Shown here: positions 26,446 through 34,999 of the stretch, one piece after another
Layout of the letters: the number at the start of each line of letters is the position of its first letter
Numbering within the stretch: position 1 is the first letter of the stretch
Assembly (NCBI GenBank): GCA_046296415.1
Contig: JBKBLN010000005.1
Span: forward strand, 1 to 64,000
Source of the DNA: CAYNRA01 sp046296415
Lineage (GTDB): Bacteria; Bacteroidota; Bacteroidia; Cytophagales; Spirosomataceae
Length of the DNA stretch: 64,000 nucleotides
Reading direction: 5' to 3'
Notes under the pieces: model-generated
What the model was told of the DNA's origin: nothing
The model's database searches: none
Seen by the model: only the letters and a program-made list of their open reading frames with translations
Made by a program: the position numbers and the translations under genes

Positions 26446-26461
26446 TGTTTCACGTGAAACA
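26446..26461. promoter_or_regulatory. parS site 2 (perfect)
   Basis: TGTTTCACGTGAAACA, a perfect match to the parS consensus, 38 bp (about 3.6 helical turns) from site 1 and 17 bp before the mnmG start codon. Confidence 0.96.
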
Positions 26462-26478
26462 CAACTAGATAAAAAAAT

Positions 26479-28332
26479 ATGTTTCCTGAATACGATGTAA
26501 TTGTTGTAGGGGCAGGACATGCTGGGTGCGAAGCCGCCCATGCTGCTGCTCAAATGGGTTCTAAAGTATTATTGATTACAATGAACATGCAAACTATTGC
26601 TCAAATGTCTTGTAATCCAGCCATGGGTGGTGTGGCAAAAGGTCAAATAGTTCGTGAGATTGATGCTTTGGGTGGTATGTCTGGAATCATATCAGACAAA
26701 ACCATGGTTCAATTTAGAATGCTGAATCGATCAAAAGGTCCGGCAATGTGGTCTCCGAGATGTCAAAGTGACCGTCATGAGTTTGCTGCCTTATGGAGAT
26801 GGACTCTCGAACAAAACGCCAATATTGATTTTTGGCAAGAAATGGTGACTTCTCTATTGATAAAAGATCAAAGAGTTTTTGGAGTTAAAACTTCTCTGGG
26901 ATTGGAAATCAAGGGGAAAACCGTTGTTCTAACCAATGGCACCTTTCTAAATGGATTAATCCACATTGGTGACAAAAGTTTTGGTGGAGGAAGAACAGGA
27001 GAATCCGCCGCTAGAGGCATCACCGAACAGTTAATCGATTTAGGTTTTGAAGCCGGCCGAATGAAAACGGGTACACCACCCCGAGTGGATGCTCGGTCCC
27101 TACAATTTGAAGCATTTACAGAACAAAAAGGGGACGAAAAACCTGAGAAATTTTCATATTTGGATACTCCCAGACTATCCAAACAATTAAGTTGCTGGAT
27201 TACCTATACTTCCACCCAAGTTCACGATATTCTTCGAGAAGGTTTTGATCGTTCTCCGATGTTTACAGGGCGTATTCAGGGATTAGGTCCCCGCTATTGT
27301 CCTTCGGTAGAAGATAAAATAAACCGGTTTGCTGATAAGGATGCACACCAAATCTTCGTTGAACCCGAGGGCTGGAATACAGTCGAAATGTATGTCAATG
27401 GATTTTCGACGTCCTTACCAGAAGATATTCAATTTAAAGCACTATCTAAAGTGCCCGGTTTCGAGAAAGTCAAAATATTTAGACCAGGCTATGCCATTGA
27501 ATATGATTTCTTTCCACCTACACAATTAAAAAACACATTAGAAACTCATTTAATTGCTAATTTGTACTTCGCAGGTCAGATTAACGGAACCACAGGATAT
27601 GAGGAAGCAGCATGCCAAGGATTAATGGCTGGAATAAATGCACACAATCGTGTTCAAGAAAAAAATGAGTTTGTCTTAAGTCGTGATGAGGCTTACATCG
27701 GAGTACTCATCGACGATCTCATCAACAAGGGTACCGAGGAACCATATCGTATGTTTACCTCAAGAGCCGAATTCAGAACATTGCTTAGACAAGATAATGC
27801 CGATATCCGATTAACCCAAAAGGGATATGAACTCGGTCTGGCTACCGAAGAACGATGGACTAAGGTCCAGCAGAAAATAAAAGATTCTGATGCCTTATTC
27901 CAAACGCTATGGCAAACTAAAGTAGATCCAAATGATATAAATCCTTACCTAGAAAACTGGAATTCTACACCCATTAGAGAACGCGCTGTTTTAGGACAAT
28001 TATTGAAAAGACCCGAAATAGATATCGACCAGTTACGAGAAACCAACTTGGTAGAATGGAATAACTTCACAGAAGAAGTTCAAGAACAAGCATCAATTCG
28101 CGTGAAGTATGAACGATACATTGAAAAAGAATTACAATTAGTGGAAAAAATGAAGAAATTAGAAAATTTAACCATTAATCCTGAATTTGATTACGATGTA
28201 TTAACTTCGCTTTCAATAGAGGCTCGACACAAATTGAAAAAAATAAAACCGACGACGCTAGGACAAGCCTCCAGGATAAGTGGCGTATCTCCAGCCGACG
28301 TTTCAGTTTTAATGGTACACTTAGGAAGATAG
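26479..28332 (+). CDS. mnmG: tRNA uridine-5-carboxymethylaminomethyl modification enzyme
   Basis: FAD-binding partner of MnmE that modifies the wobble U34 of certain tRNAs. 617 aa, normal length. The Rossmann FAD motif is VIVVGAGHAGCEAAHAA at the N terminus, then SCNPAMGGVAKGQIVREIDA near residue 45. PRYCPSVEDKI near 273 and GTTGYEEAACQGLMAGINAH near 371 are strongly conserved. mnmG (gidA) is a classic origin-proximal gene, which agrees with the parS pair just upstream. It ends in a short hairpin terminator. Confidence 0.98.
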   Translation: MFPEYDVIVVGAGHAGCEAAHAAAQMGSKVLLITMNMQTIAQMSCNPAMGGVAKGQIVREIDALGGMSGIISDKTMVQFRMLNRSKGPAMWSPRCQSDRHEFAALWRWTLEQNANIDFWQEMVTSLLIKDQRVFGVKTSLGLEIKGKTVVLTNGTFLNGLIHIGDKSFGGGRTGESAARGITEQLIDLGFEAGRMKTGTPPRVDARSLQFEAFTEQKGDEKPEKFSYLDTPRLSKQLSCWITYTSTQVHDILREGFDRSPMFTGRIQGLGPRYCPSVEDKINRFADKDAHQIFVEPEGWNTVEMYVNGFSTSLPEDIQFKALSKVPGFEKVKIFRPGYAIEYDFFPPTQLKNTLETHLIANLYFAGQINGTTGYEEAACQGLMAGINAHNRVQEKNEFVLSRDEAYIGVLIDDLINKGTEEPYRMFTSRAEFRTLLRQDNADIRLTQKGYELGLATEERWTKVQQKIKDSDALFQTLWQTKVDPNDINPYLENWNSTPIRERAVLGQLLKRPEIDIDQLRETNLVEWNNFTEEVQEQASIRVKYERYIEKELQLVEKMKKLENLTINPEFDYDVLTSLSIEARHKLKKIKPTTLGQASRISGVSPADVSVLMVHLGR

Positions 28333-28352
28333 CCTCGAAAGAGGCTTTTTTT
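28331..28352 (+). terminator. Intrinsic terminator after mnmG
   Basis: GCCTC-GAAA-GAGGC hairpin (28332-28345) followed by seven Ts. It begins at the mnmG stop codon, and its T-run ends immediately at the ATG of the next gene. Confidence 0.8.
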
Positions 28353-29987
28353 ATGAAAATGAAAAAATACACCCACTTAATCATCCCGATAACAAGTTTA
28401 ATCGTTATTGGGTGTGCACAATTTGTTCCACCAACCGGAGGTAAAAAAGACGAAACTCCACCAGAACTGGTTTCGTCGATCCCCATTAATCAATCTAAAA
28501 ATGTAAAATCCCAACAACTTACTCTTCTTTTTAATGAGGGAATTGATGTGACAGGATTACGTCAGGATTTAATCGTATCACCAGAAATACAAGGAGGATA
28601 TGAAGTAAAATCGTCCTTAAAAGAGGTAACCTTGAAATTCAACCAGCCTCTTCAAGAGAATACGACTTACACGTTTAACTTTAGAAATGGAATTAAAGAC
28701 TTGAATGAAAGGAATCCGGCAAAAAACTTAAAACTAGTTTTTTCTACCGGACCGGTCATCGATTCACTAGGACTGAAGGGAAAGGTAGTTAACTTACAAA
28801 CAAGTAAACCTGCCGCTGAGGTACTGGTTGGATTATACGAACTTAAAAAGACAGATACTTTACAGTATTACCAACGAAAACCCGATTATTTCATAAAAAC
28901 GGATACCACAGGACAATTCCTATTCGAAAATCTTAAAAATGCACCGTACAAGCTGCTGGCTTTTCAAGATAAAAACAACAATTTACTACCAGAGCCTCCA
29001 TCTGAGTGGCTAGGAATTCAACCAGATACTGTCCGGGCAAAGGTAAACTATCCCGAATTTCTTTTATCTATTTACCAAGCCGACAAGAAAGAAAATAAAA
29101 TAAAACGAAAACTAGCTCGAATTCAAAACCACAGCTTAACCTTTGACAAATCGGTTGTGGAATACTCGTTTGAATGGCAGGATACAACCCAAACCATGTG
29201 GATTGTGGAAAAACCGACCGAATTACTTTTTATTCCGAAAGACAATCAAAAATTGGATACGGCTTTCATAAAAATATCAACAGTAGATTCCGTTGGAAAT
29301 CAAACCACCTTTAAGGAGAAAATTTACTTACAGGAGGGCAATCCAACGAAGAGAGCTATCCAGACAGCAAATTTTACGGTAAAACCAGATAATGGTAGTT
29401 CATTAACAGAGTTTAGTTTCCTAGAACTTCAATTTCAGAATCCAATAACCCAGGTAAAAAAGGAAAGAATTAAGGTATTTCAAGACTCCACACAAGTAAT
29501 TCCATGGACGGGGACTTGGCTAGATCAGGGGAATACACGCTACCAAATGGCGGTACCCAAAATCAATCAACCAGGAAAATTGACGGTGCAAATAGAATCA
29601 GGAGCTTTTAGAACCTACCAAGGAGATACAACATCGAGTCGAAAAATGATATTTGATCTCCTGAGTAAAGATGAAACAGGCACAATCACGATTCAATTAA
29701 CGAATTCATGTGATTATTGTAGAATAGCGTACAAAAGGGTAGGGGAGTCTACCGAAAACATTCGTCCAATAACCAAAGAAGTAAAACTAACCCAACTCAT
29801 ACCGGGAGATTATTCCTTTCGAATATTATATGATTCAAATCAAAACGGAACCTGGGATAACGGAAATTACCTCAAAGACGAACCAGCCGAGAAATGGTAT
29901 GTGTTTCCCAATGTAATTCGACTCAAACCCAATTTTGAAATCAATCAGATCTTTTCCAATCCTGTGGAAAAAGAAATAAAAAAGTAA
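28353..29987 (+). CDS. Lipoprotein with bacterial Ig-like (SbsA-type) domain
   Basis: 544-aa lipoprotein, lipobox at Cys21 (IVIGC). After PPTGGKKDETPPELVSSIP comes a Big_5/SbsA-like Ig domain (about residues 35-135), then a carboxypeptidase-regulatory-like segment (about 140-220) and further beta-rich sequence. Function unknown, probably a cell-surface or outer-membrane lipoprotein widespread in Bacteroidota. The ATG follows directly on the mnmG terminator, leaving no room for a leader; the ATG two codons downstream is equally possible. It may depend on read-through from mnmG. Confidence 0.82.
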   Translation: MKMKKYTHLIIPITSLIVIGCAQFVPPTGGKKDETPPELVSSIPINQSKNVKSQQLTLLFNEGIDVTGLRQDLIVSPEIQGGYEVKSSLKEVTLKFNQPLQENTTYTFNFRNGIKDLNERNPAKNLKLVFSTGPVIDSLGLKGKVVNLQTSKPAAEVLVGLYELKKTDTLQYYQRKPDYFIKTDTTGQFLFENLKNAPYKLLAFQDKNNNLLPEPPSEWLGIQPDTVRAKVNYPEFLLSIYQADKKENKIKRKLARIQNHSLTFDKSVVEYSFEWQDTTQTMWIVEKPTELLFIPKDNQKLDTAFIKISTVDSVGNQTTFKEKIYLQEGNPTKRAIQTANFTVKPDNGSSLTEFSFLELQFQNPITQVKKERIKVFQDSTQVIPWTGTWLDQGNTRYQMAVPKINQPGKLTVQIESGAFRTYQGDTTSSRKMIFDLLSKDETGTITIQLTNSCDYCRIAYKRVGESTENIRPITKEVKLTQLIPGDYSFRILYDSNQNGTWDNGNYLKDEPAEKWYVFPNVIRLKPNFEINQIFSNPVEKEIKK

Positions 29988-30066
29988 ACATTACTACGTG
30001 GACAACAAGGGGATAACCCTCTGTTAAATGTGAACAGAATGAACACTCGGTGAATAAGTGGAGAAA

Positions 30067-30098
30067 AGGATGAGTTACACACAACTCATCCTTTTTTT
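30067..30098 (+). terminator. Intrinsic terminator after the Ig-like lipoprotein gene
   Basis: A 10-bp perfect stem (30067-30076 with 30083-30092, AGGATGAGTT) and 6-nt loop, followed by a run of Ts to 30098. It lies inside the DnaA-box array and would shield the rest of the origin candidate from incoming transcription. Confidence 0.88.
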
Positions 30099-30300
30099 AT
30101 CCCCGTGGAAAAGAAGGGTGGATGAAAAATCAAAAAATGTGAATGACAAAAATTCAATAGATGTGAACAACTCATAAAAATCAGATAATCAAAAAAATAG
30201 ATGTGCAAAACCTTCAGTATATTCGTTGTAGTAATCGACATACGGTGTTTATTAAAAAATAAAGCCATCCACAATCTAAAGTAGTACACATTTCCACGGG

Positions 30301-30339
30301 ACTAATAAGTAATAAAAACAAAAATTTAAAAAAATAGAT
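30301..30339. other. A+T-rich tract, possible DNA unwinding element
   Basis: 39 bases with only four G or C, next to the DnaA-box-like array and running up to the start codon of the next gene. The location and composition fit an origin unwinding element; this is inference. Confidence 0.45.
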
Positions 30340-32145
30340 ATGTTAAATTGGGTTGGGATAAGTGGATTGTTTTTGCTGTCTCTCCAGGCGCTTGGTCAAG
30401 ACATTGATTTAGCCAGAGCGTACGCCAGTCAGCAAGAATTTGAAAAAGCAGAAAACGAGTACCAAAAGATCGTGCGCGATAAAAATCAAGCTGCAGTTGT
30501 GTATGTGGAATACACTCAACTTTTGAATCGATTAAAAAAGAAAAAGGAACTTGAACGCTTTATAAAAGAGCAAATAAGGCACTTTCCGGGGCGTGTAGCG
30601 TATCAAGCTGATCTTGAGCAGTGCCTACTTGATCAGGGCAAAGTAGAAGATGCCAATGCCGTTCAAAAGGCGTATTTTGAAATAGCCTATCTAAAAGACC
30701 ACTTGGTGTACGAGTTACAGAATAAATTTTATTCACAAGGTCGATTTGATGTCATGATCAAACTTTTGAAAGAAGCCGAAATAGCCCAAAAGATACCCAA
30801 TAAGTTTTCTATCCAATTGGCTAGGGCCTATTTATTTGCTGGAGATAAATCAGCTATGCTTCACACCCTATTGGATTGGGGAATAGCAAATGGGCAAGTT
30901 GATTATGTTCGGCAGCAGATCATTGATCAATTCAAAGAAACTACTGAAATTGAATTAGCCGAGCGAATCTTGTACGAAAGGATACAAGCGCAACCTCAGG
31001 AAGTCTTTTACACCGAAACTTTAATTTGGTTTTTTATTCAACAAAAAGAGTTTAGACGAGCCTTCGTCCAAGCAAGAGCCTTGGATAAACGACTTCAATT
31101 GGGAGGTAGGAATGTATTTGACCTTGGCATGGTAGCATATCAAAACAAGGACTTTTCTCAAGCCGTATCCATTTTTGACTACATTCTGAAGGAATATCCA
31201 CAAAGTAATTTATATCCCATTGCTCAATTGTGGAAAATTCAGTCCAAAGAAGAGCATATTAAAACACAATACCCCGTTTCTGAAACTGAGATTAGGAGTT
31301 TGGTACAGGAGTATGAGGACTTATTGGCACGGTATGGTGAAAATCCATCCACGCGCGATGTACGACGTAATTTAGCTTTGTTGCGTGCCTTTTATTTGAA
31401 TCAACGCCAAGAGGCGATTGATTTACTCCAACAAGCGATTGGATTATCACCGGGAAATCCAAAGTTTAGAGACCAATGCAAATTGGATTTGGGGGATATC
31501 TATTTGTTAAAAGGTGAACCCTGGGAGTCGACATTGTTGTATATGCAGGTAGAACAAAGTCAAAAGGAGGATGTATTAGGTGAAATGGCTAAACTTAAAA
31601 ATGCACAACTTCAATATTTTTCTGGCCAATTTGACCTGGCTCAAGAATTACTACAGATTTTAAAAAAAGCAACTTCCAGAGAAATATCGAATGATGCAAT
31701 GAAATTAGGTATGTTGATTCTTGAAAACACGGGGTTGGATTCTTCAACTTCTATGTTAGAAGGATATGCGCACATCGAATTATTGATTTATCAACAACGC
31801 CTACCAGAAGCTATTCAGCAACTAGATTCACTTCAATCAGTTGACCCAGAGCACGCCTTGCAAGATGATATTTTGTTTTTAAAAGCCGATTTACTGGAGC
31901 GTATAGGCAAATATGAACGGGCTGTAGAAGCCCTACAGATTTTAGTTTCTCGTTATTCGTTTGATATTTTAGTTGATGATGCGTGGATGAAGATGGCCTC
32001 GATTTACACGAAATATCTAAAGCAACCTGATAAAGCGATGGAAATATATGAACGAATTTTGAAGGAGTATCCGGGAAGTGTATTTGCTGCACAAGCTAGG
32101 AAGAATTTTAGGGAACTACGGGGGGATACTAAAGGAGTATTGTAA
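30340..32145 (+). CDS. Secreted TPR-repeat protein
   Basis: 601-aa protein with a signal peptide (about residues 1-19, cut after ALGQ). TPR-like helical repeats follow throughout, including QEFEKAENEYQKIV near residue 31 and the C-terminal QPDKAMEIYERILKEYPGSVFA. The last repeats resemble those of YbgF/BamD-type proteins (P-x-S-x-A). Probably periplasmic; partner unknown. Its ATG directly abuts the A+T-rich edge of the origin candidate. accD follows after 53 bp. Confidence 0.85.
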   Translation: MLNWVGISGLFLLSLQALGQDIDLARAYASQQEFEKAENEYQKIVRDKNQAAVVYVEYTQLLNRLKKKKELERFIKEQIRHFPGRVAYQADLEQCLLDQGKVEDANAVQKAYFEIAYLKDHLVYELQNKFYSQGRFDVMIKLLKEAEIAQKIPNKFSIQLARAYLFAGDKSAMLHTLLDWGIANGQVDYVRQQIIDQFKETTEIELAERILYERIQAQPQEVFYTETLIWFFIQQKEFRRAFVQARALDKRLQLGGRNVFDLGMVAYQNKDFSQAVSIFDYILKEYPQSNLYPIAQLWKIQSKEEHIKTQYPVSETEIRSLVQEYEDLLARYGENPSTRDVRRNLALLRAFYLNQRQEAIDLLQQAIGLSPGNPKFRDQCKLDLGDIYLLKGEPWESTLLYMQVEQSQKEDVLGEMAKLKNAQLQYFSGQFDLAQELLQILKKATSREISNDAMKLGMLILENTGLDSSTSMLEGYAHIELLIYQQRLPEAIQQLDSLQSVDPEHALQDDILFLKADLLERIGKYERAVEALQILVSRYSFDILVDDAWMKMASIYTKYLKQPDKAMEIYERILKEYPGSVFAAQARKNFRELRGDTKGVL

Positions 32146-32172
32146 AACTATAGGTGGGTTTTCTTATCTTTG
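32140..32172 (+). promoter_or_regulatory. Promoter candidate for accD
   Basis: TATCTTTG (32165-32172) matches TAnnTTTG, with a TTG (32140-32142) 22 bp upstream, slightly longer than the preferred spacing. It lies 27 bp before the accD start codon. Confidence 0.55.
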
Positions 32173-32198
32173 TCATCTAAACAACCTACGGTCGACGA

Positions 32199-33050
32199 AT
32201 GTCTTGGTTTAAACGTACTGACAAAGGAATTCAAACACCTACCGAACTGAAGCGGGAAGTTCCAGATGGTTTATGGTATCAATGCAGTAATTGCAAAAAT
32301 ATCATGCATACCCGTGAACACAAGCATAATGCATTTACCTGTATTCATTGTAATTATCACGAGAAAATAGGTTCTGAGGCTTACTTCCAATTATTATTTG
32401 ATGAGGGTGCCTATTTCGAGTTAGATGCCGATATGAAATCGGCTGACCCACTTCATTTTGTGGATACCAAAGCGTATCCAGACCGGCTACGAGCAACAGA
32501 GGCCAAGTCGGGATTGAAAGATGCCGTCAGAACGGCCCATGGAAAGATGAATGGTGTGGCCATTACAATTTCCTGTATGGATTTTGGATTCATCGGTGGT
32601 TCGATGGGATCTGTCGTGGGTGAAAAAATAGCAAGAGGAATTGATCACGCCTTGAAAACAAAGACACCCTTTCTCATGATTTCGAAATCGGGTGGTGCTC
32701 GTATGATGGAGGCCGGATTTTCATTGATGCAAATGGCCAAAACATCCGCAAAGCTGGCCTTGCTTTCAGAGGCAAAAATTCCTTATATCTCCTTATTAAC
32801 TGATCCAACCACGGGTGGTGTTACGGCTTCTTATGCGATGTTGGGAGATTTTAATATTGCAGAGCCCGGTTCTTTGATTGGATTTGCAGGACCTAGAGTC
32901 ATTAAAGAAACCATTGGAAAAGATTTGCCTAAAGGCTTCCAAACAGCTGAATTTGTCCTAGAACATGGTTTTCTAGATTTTATCGTGGATCGAAAAGATT
33001 TGAAAGATAAACTCGCCTCTCTTCTAAAGATCATTTATCCGTCTGCTTAA
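32199..33050 (+). CDS. accD: Acetyl-CoA carboxylase carboxyltransferase subunit beta
   Basis: Transfers CO2 from carboxybiotin to acetyl-CoA, the first committed step of fatty acid synthesis, together with AccA (not in the window). The 283-aa protein has the four-Cys zinc ribbon (CSNC and CIHC, about residues 28-51). The crotonase-like core includes SKSGGARMMEAGFSLMQM near 164 and LTDPTTGGVTASYAMLGD near 204. Length is normal. It is likely monocistronic: its own promoter candidate lies upstream and a palindromic element lies downstream. Confidence 0.97.
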   Translation: MSWFKRTDKGIQTPTELKREVPDGLWYQCSNCKNIMHTREHKHNAFTCIHCNYHEKIGSEAYFQLLFDEGAYFELDADMKSADPLHFVDTKAYPDRLRATEAKSGLKDAVRTAHGKMNGVAITISCMDFGFIGGSMGSVVGEKIARGIDHALKTKTPFLMISKSGGARMMEAGFSLMQMAKTSAKLALLSEAKIPYISLLTDPTTGGVTASYAMLGDFNIAEPGSLIGFAGPRVIKETIGKDLPKGFQTAEFVLEHGFLDFIVDRKDLKDKLASLLKIIYPSA

Positions 33051-33077
33051 TATTTGATTCAGATCATCAACTATTCA

Positions 33078-33109
33078 AACTTATCCACAAAATGAAGTGT
33101 GGATAAGTT
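33078..33109. promoter_or_regulatory. Palindrome built from two consensus DnaA boxes (accD-dxr)
   Basis: A 12-bp perfect inverted repeat, AACTTATCCACA (33078-33089) and TGTGGATAAGTT (33098-33109), with an 8-bp spacer. Each arm holds an exact DnaA box (33081-33089 and 33098-33106). The same structure could fold in RNA as an accD terminator, although the following tract TATTTATTTTC is only moderately T-rich. Both readings are possible. Confidence 0.68.
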
Positions 33110-33125
33110 TATTTATTTTCATACT

Positions 33126-34274
33126 ATGCCCCGTCACATTGCAATTTTAGGTTCTACGGGTTCAATTGGAACTCAGGCATTGGAAGTTATATCTGCACAT
33201 CCCGATAAATTTGTCGTGGAAGTGCTTACAGCTCAGCGTAATGCGGATTTATTAATTCAGCAAGCTCGAAAATTTCAGCCCAATATGGTTGTCATTGGAG
33301 ATGAAAAACTTTATGATCATGTCAAGGAATCATTATCCACAGAGCCGATCAAAGTATATGCTGGAGACCATGCTTTGGCGGAGGTAGTTACGATGGATTC
33401 GATTCATATCGTATTAACTGCATTGGTGGGTTATGCGGGATTGTTACCCACCTTGGCGGCGATCGCTTCCGGAAAACACATTGCTTTGGCCAATAAAGAA
33501 ACTCTAGTTGTGGCGGGCGATTTGGTAAGTCGGGCTGCCAGGGAAAATCGAGTGGATATTTTACCTGTAGATTCCGAACATTCGGCTATATTTCAATGCT
33601 TAGCTGGAGAATTTGAGCAAAAAATTGAAAAGATTATATTAACAGCCTCCGGTGGACCATTTCGAGGGAAGAAACGGGAGGAATTAATTCATGTCACAAA
33701 GAATCAAGCATTAAAGCATCCCAATTGGGCAATGGGAGCCAAAATTACCATTGACTCCGCTTCCATGATGAATAAAGGTTTGGAGGTTATCGAAGCTAAG
33801 TGGTTGTTCGACTTAACTCCCGAGGAAATTGAAGTCATCGTGCATCCACAAAGTATTATTCACTCGATGGTTCAATTTGAAGATGGATCCATCAAAGCCC
33901 AAATGGGTTTGCCTGACATGAAACTGCCCATTCAATATGCATTGGCTTATCCGAACCGAATCCCGTTAAATGCTCCTCGTTTTTCTTTCGCACAATACCC
34001 TACGCTTACTTTTGAAGAGCCCGATTTAGAGACCTTCCGAAATTTAGCTTTTGCTTATGATGCGTTAAGAAAAGGGGGAAATATGGCTTGTATTTTAAAT
34101 GCAGCCAATGAAGTGGTTGTTGATGCATTTTTAAAGGATCAAGTATCCTTTTTGGGAATGTCCGATATTCTTGAAAAAAGTATGAGTGCCTTACCCTTCA
34201 TACAAAATCCAAGTCTAGAGGATTACATCCAGACCGATCAAGAAACAAGACAATTTGTACAAAATTTATTATGA
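33126..34274 (+). CDS. dxr: 1-deoxy-D-xylulose-5-phosphate reductoisomerase
   Basis: NADPH-dependent second enzyme of the MEP isoprenoid pathway (DXP to MEP). 382 aa starting MPRHIAILGSTGSIGTQALEV (NADPH motif). The in-frame upstream GTG at 33099 lies in the palindrome and is rejected. Other blocks: ANKETLVVAGDL near residue 120, DSEHSAIFQCL near 147 (metal site), SGGPFRG near 175, MNKGLEVIEAKWLF near 210 and NAANEVVVDAFL near 321. It overlaps the next gene by 4 bp (ATGA), indicating coupling with the pseudouridine synthase. Confidence 0.97.
   Translation: MPRHIAILGSTGSIGTQALEVISAHPDKFVVEVLTAQRNADLLIQQARKFQPNMVVIGDEKLYDHVKESLSTEPIKVYAGDHALAEVVTMDSIHIVLTALVGYAGLLPTLAAIASGKHIALANKETLVVAGDLVSRAARENRVDILPVDSEHSAIFQCLAGEFEQKIEKIILTASGGPFRGKKREELIHVTKNQALKHPNWAMGAKITIDSASMMNKGLEVIEAKWLFDLTPEEIEVIVHPQSIIHSMVQFEDGSIKAQMGLPDMKLPIQYALAYPNRIPLNAPRFSFAQYPTLTFEEPDLETFRNLAFAYDALRKGGNMACILNAANEVVVDAFLKDQVSFLGMSDILEKSMSALPFIQNPSLEDYIQTDQETRQFVQNLL
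33333..33341 (+). promoter_or_regulatory. Consensus DnaA box inside dxr
   Basis: TTATCCACA, exact 9/9 match, 227 bp from the double-box palindrome in the accD-dxr gap. It is in coding sequence; a role in DnaA titration is speculative. Confidence 0.42.
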
Positions 34275-34999
34275 AAAAGAAACCGTTTCACGTAGTATAT
34301 GAAGATAATCACCTGATCATCGTCAATAAATCGTCTGGAGTTTTAGTGCATGAAGATAAAACAGGAGATTTGACGTTAGGGGATTATGTCAAGCAATACA
34401 TCAAAGAAAAATATCAAAAACCAGGAGAGGTCTTTTTAGGGACTGTCCATCGATTGGATCGACCTGTTTCGGGATTGGTCATCATGGCTCGAACCTCCAA
34501 GGCGTTGGAGCGGATGAATGAGCTTTTTAGAAAAAGGGACATTCAAAAAACTTATTGGGCAATAACGCGCAGGAAACCTGAAAAAAATGCTGGTAAGCTT
34601 ACCCATTGGTTGACAAAGGACCATGATAAAAACCTGGTTACTGCTCACCCTGTGGAGGTACCGGGAAGTCAGAAAGCGGAATTGAATTACCGCTATTTGG
34701 GTACGATTAATCGATACCATTTAATTGAGGTTGAACCCATAACCGGTCGACCACATCAAATTCGTGTACAATTAGCCGCCATGGGATGCCCGATTCGTGG
34801 GGATATAAAATATGGATATCCGGAACCCAATCGAGATGGAAGCATAAATCTACACGCCCGACGTGTCTATTTTGTACATCCGGTAAAAAAGGAACCAATG
34901 GTTTGTAAGGGACCTGTCCCTGAAAATGCTTTTTGGGAAGAATTCTTAGCGTTGGATAAGGAGGAAATTAAATTAGATAATCTGGATTTTCTGTATTAG
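34271..34999 (+). CDS. RluA-family RNA pseudouridine synthase
   Basis: 242-aa pseudouridine synthase without an S4 domain. The catalytic Asp lies in VHRLDRPVSGLVIMART near residue 59, and PITGRPHQIRVQLAAMGCPI near 156 is the second hallmark. These enzymes isomerise uridine in rRNA or tRNA; the target here is not evident. The start overlaps the dxr stop (ATGA). The stop overlaps, by 4 bp, the stop of the convergent small gene. Confidence 0.9.
   Translation: MKKKPFHVVYEDNHLIIVNKSSGVLVHEDKTGDLTLGDYVKQYIKEKYQKPGEVFLGTVHRLDRPVSGLVIMARTSKALERMNELFRKRDIQKTYWAITRRKPEKNAGKLTHWLTKDHDKNLVTAHPVEVPGSQKAELNYRYLGTINRYHLIEVEPITGRPHQIRVQLAAMGCPIRGDIKYGYPEPNRDGSINLHARRVYFVHPVKKEPMVCKGPVPENAFWEEFLALDKEEIKLDNLDFLY

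Larger units (their letters stand above)
29963..30339. other. Candidate chromosomal replication origin (oriC)
   Basis: A gene-free stretch (29988-30339) with an array of co-oriented DnaA-box-like 9-mers of pattern nGTGnAnnA. They start at 29963, 29997, 30008, 30029, 30049, 30057, 30104, 30117, 30138, 30162 and 30202. TGTGGAAAA (29963) and TGTGCAAAA (30202) fit TGTGNAWAA exactly; TGTGAACAA (30162), GGTGAATAA (30049) and CGTGGAAAA (30104) miss by one. A very A+T-rich tract (30301-30339) follows and could be the unwinding element. A terminator hairpin sits inside the array. Context supports an origin: mnmG and two parS sites within 3.6 kb. dnaA itself is not in the window. Confidence 0.66.

Noticed and set aside
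34284..34299. Half parS (GTTTCACGT) at the start of the pseudouridine synthase gene
   Set aside because: Only the left half matches; about 11 of 16 positions, and the palindrome is broken.
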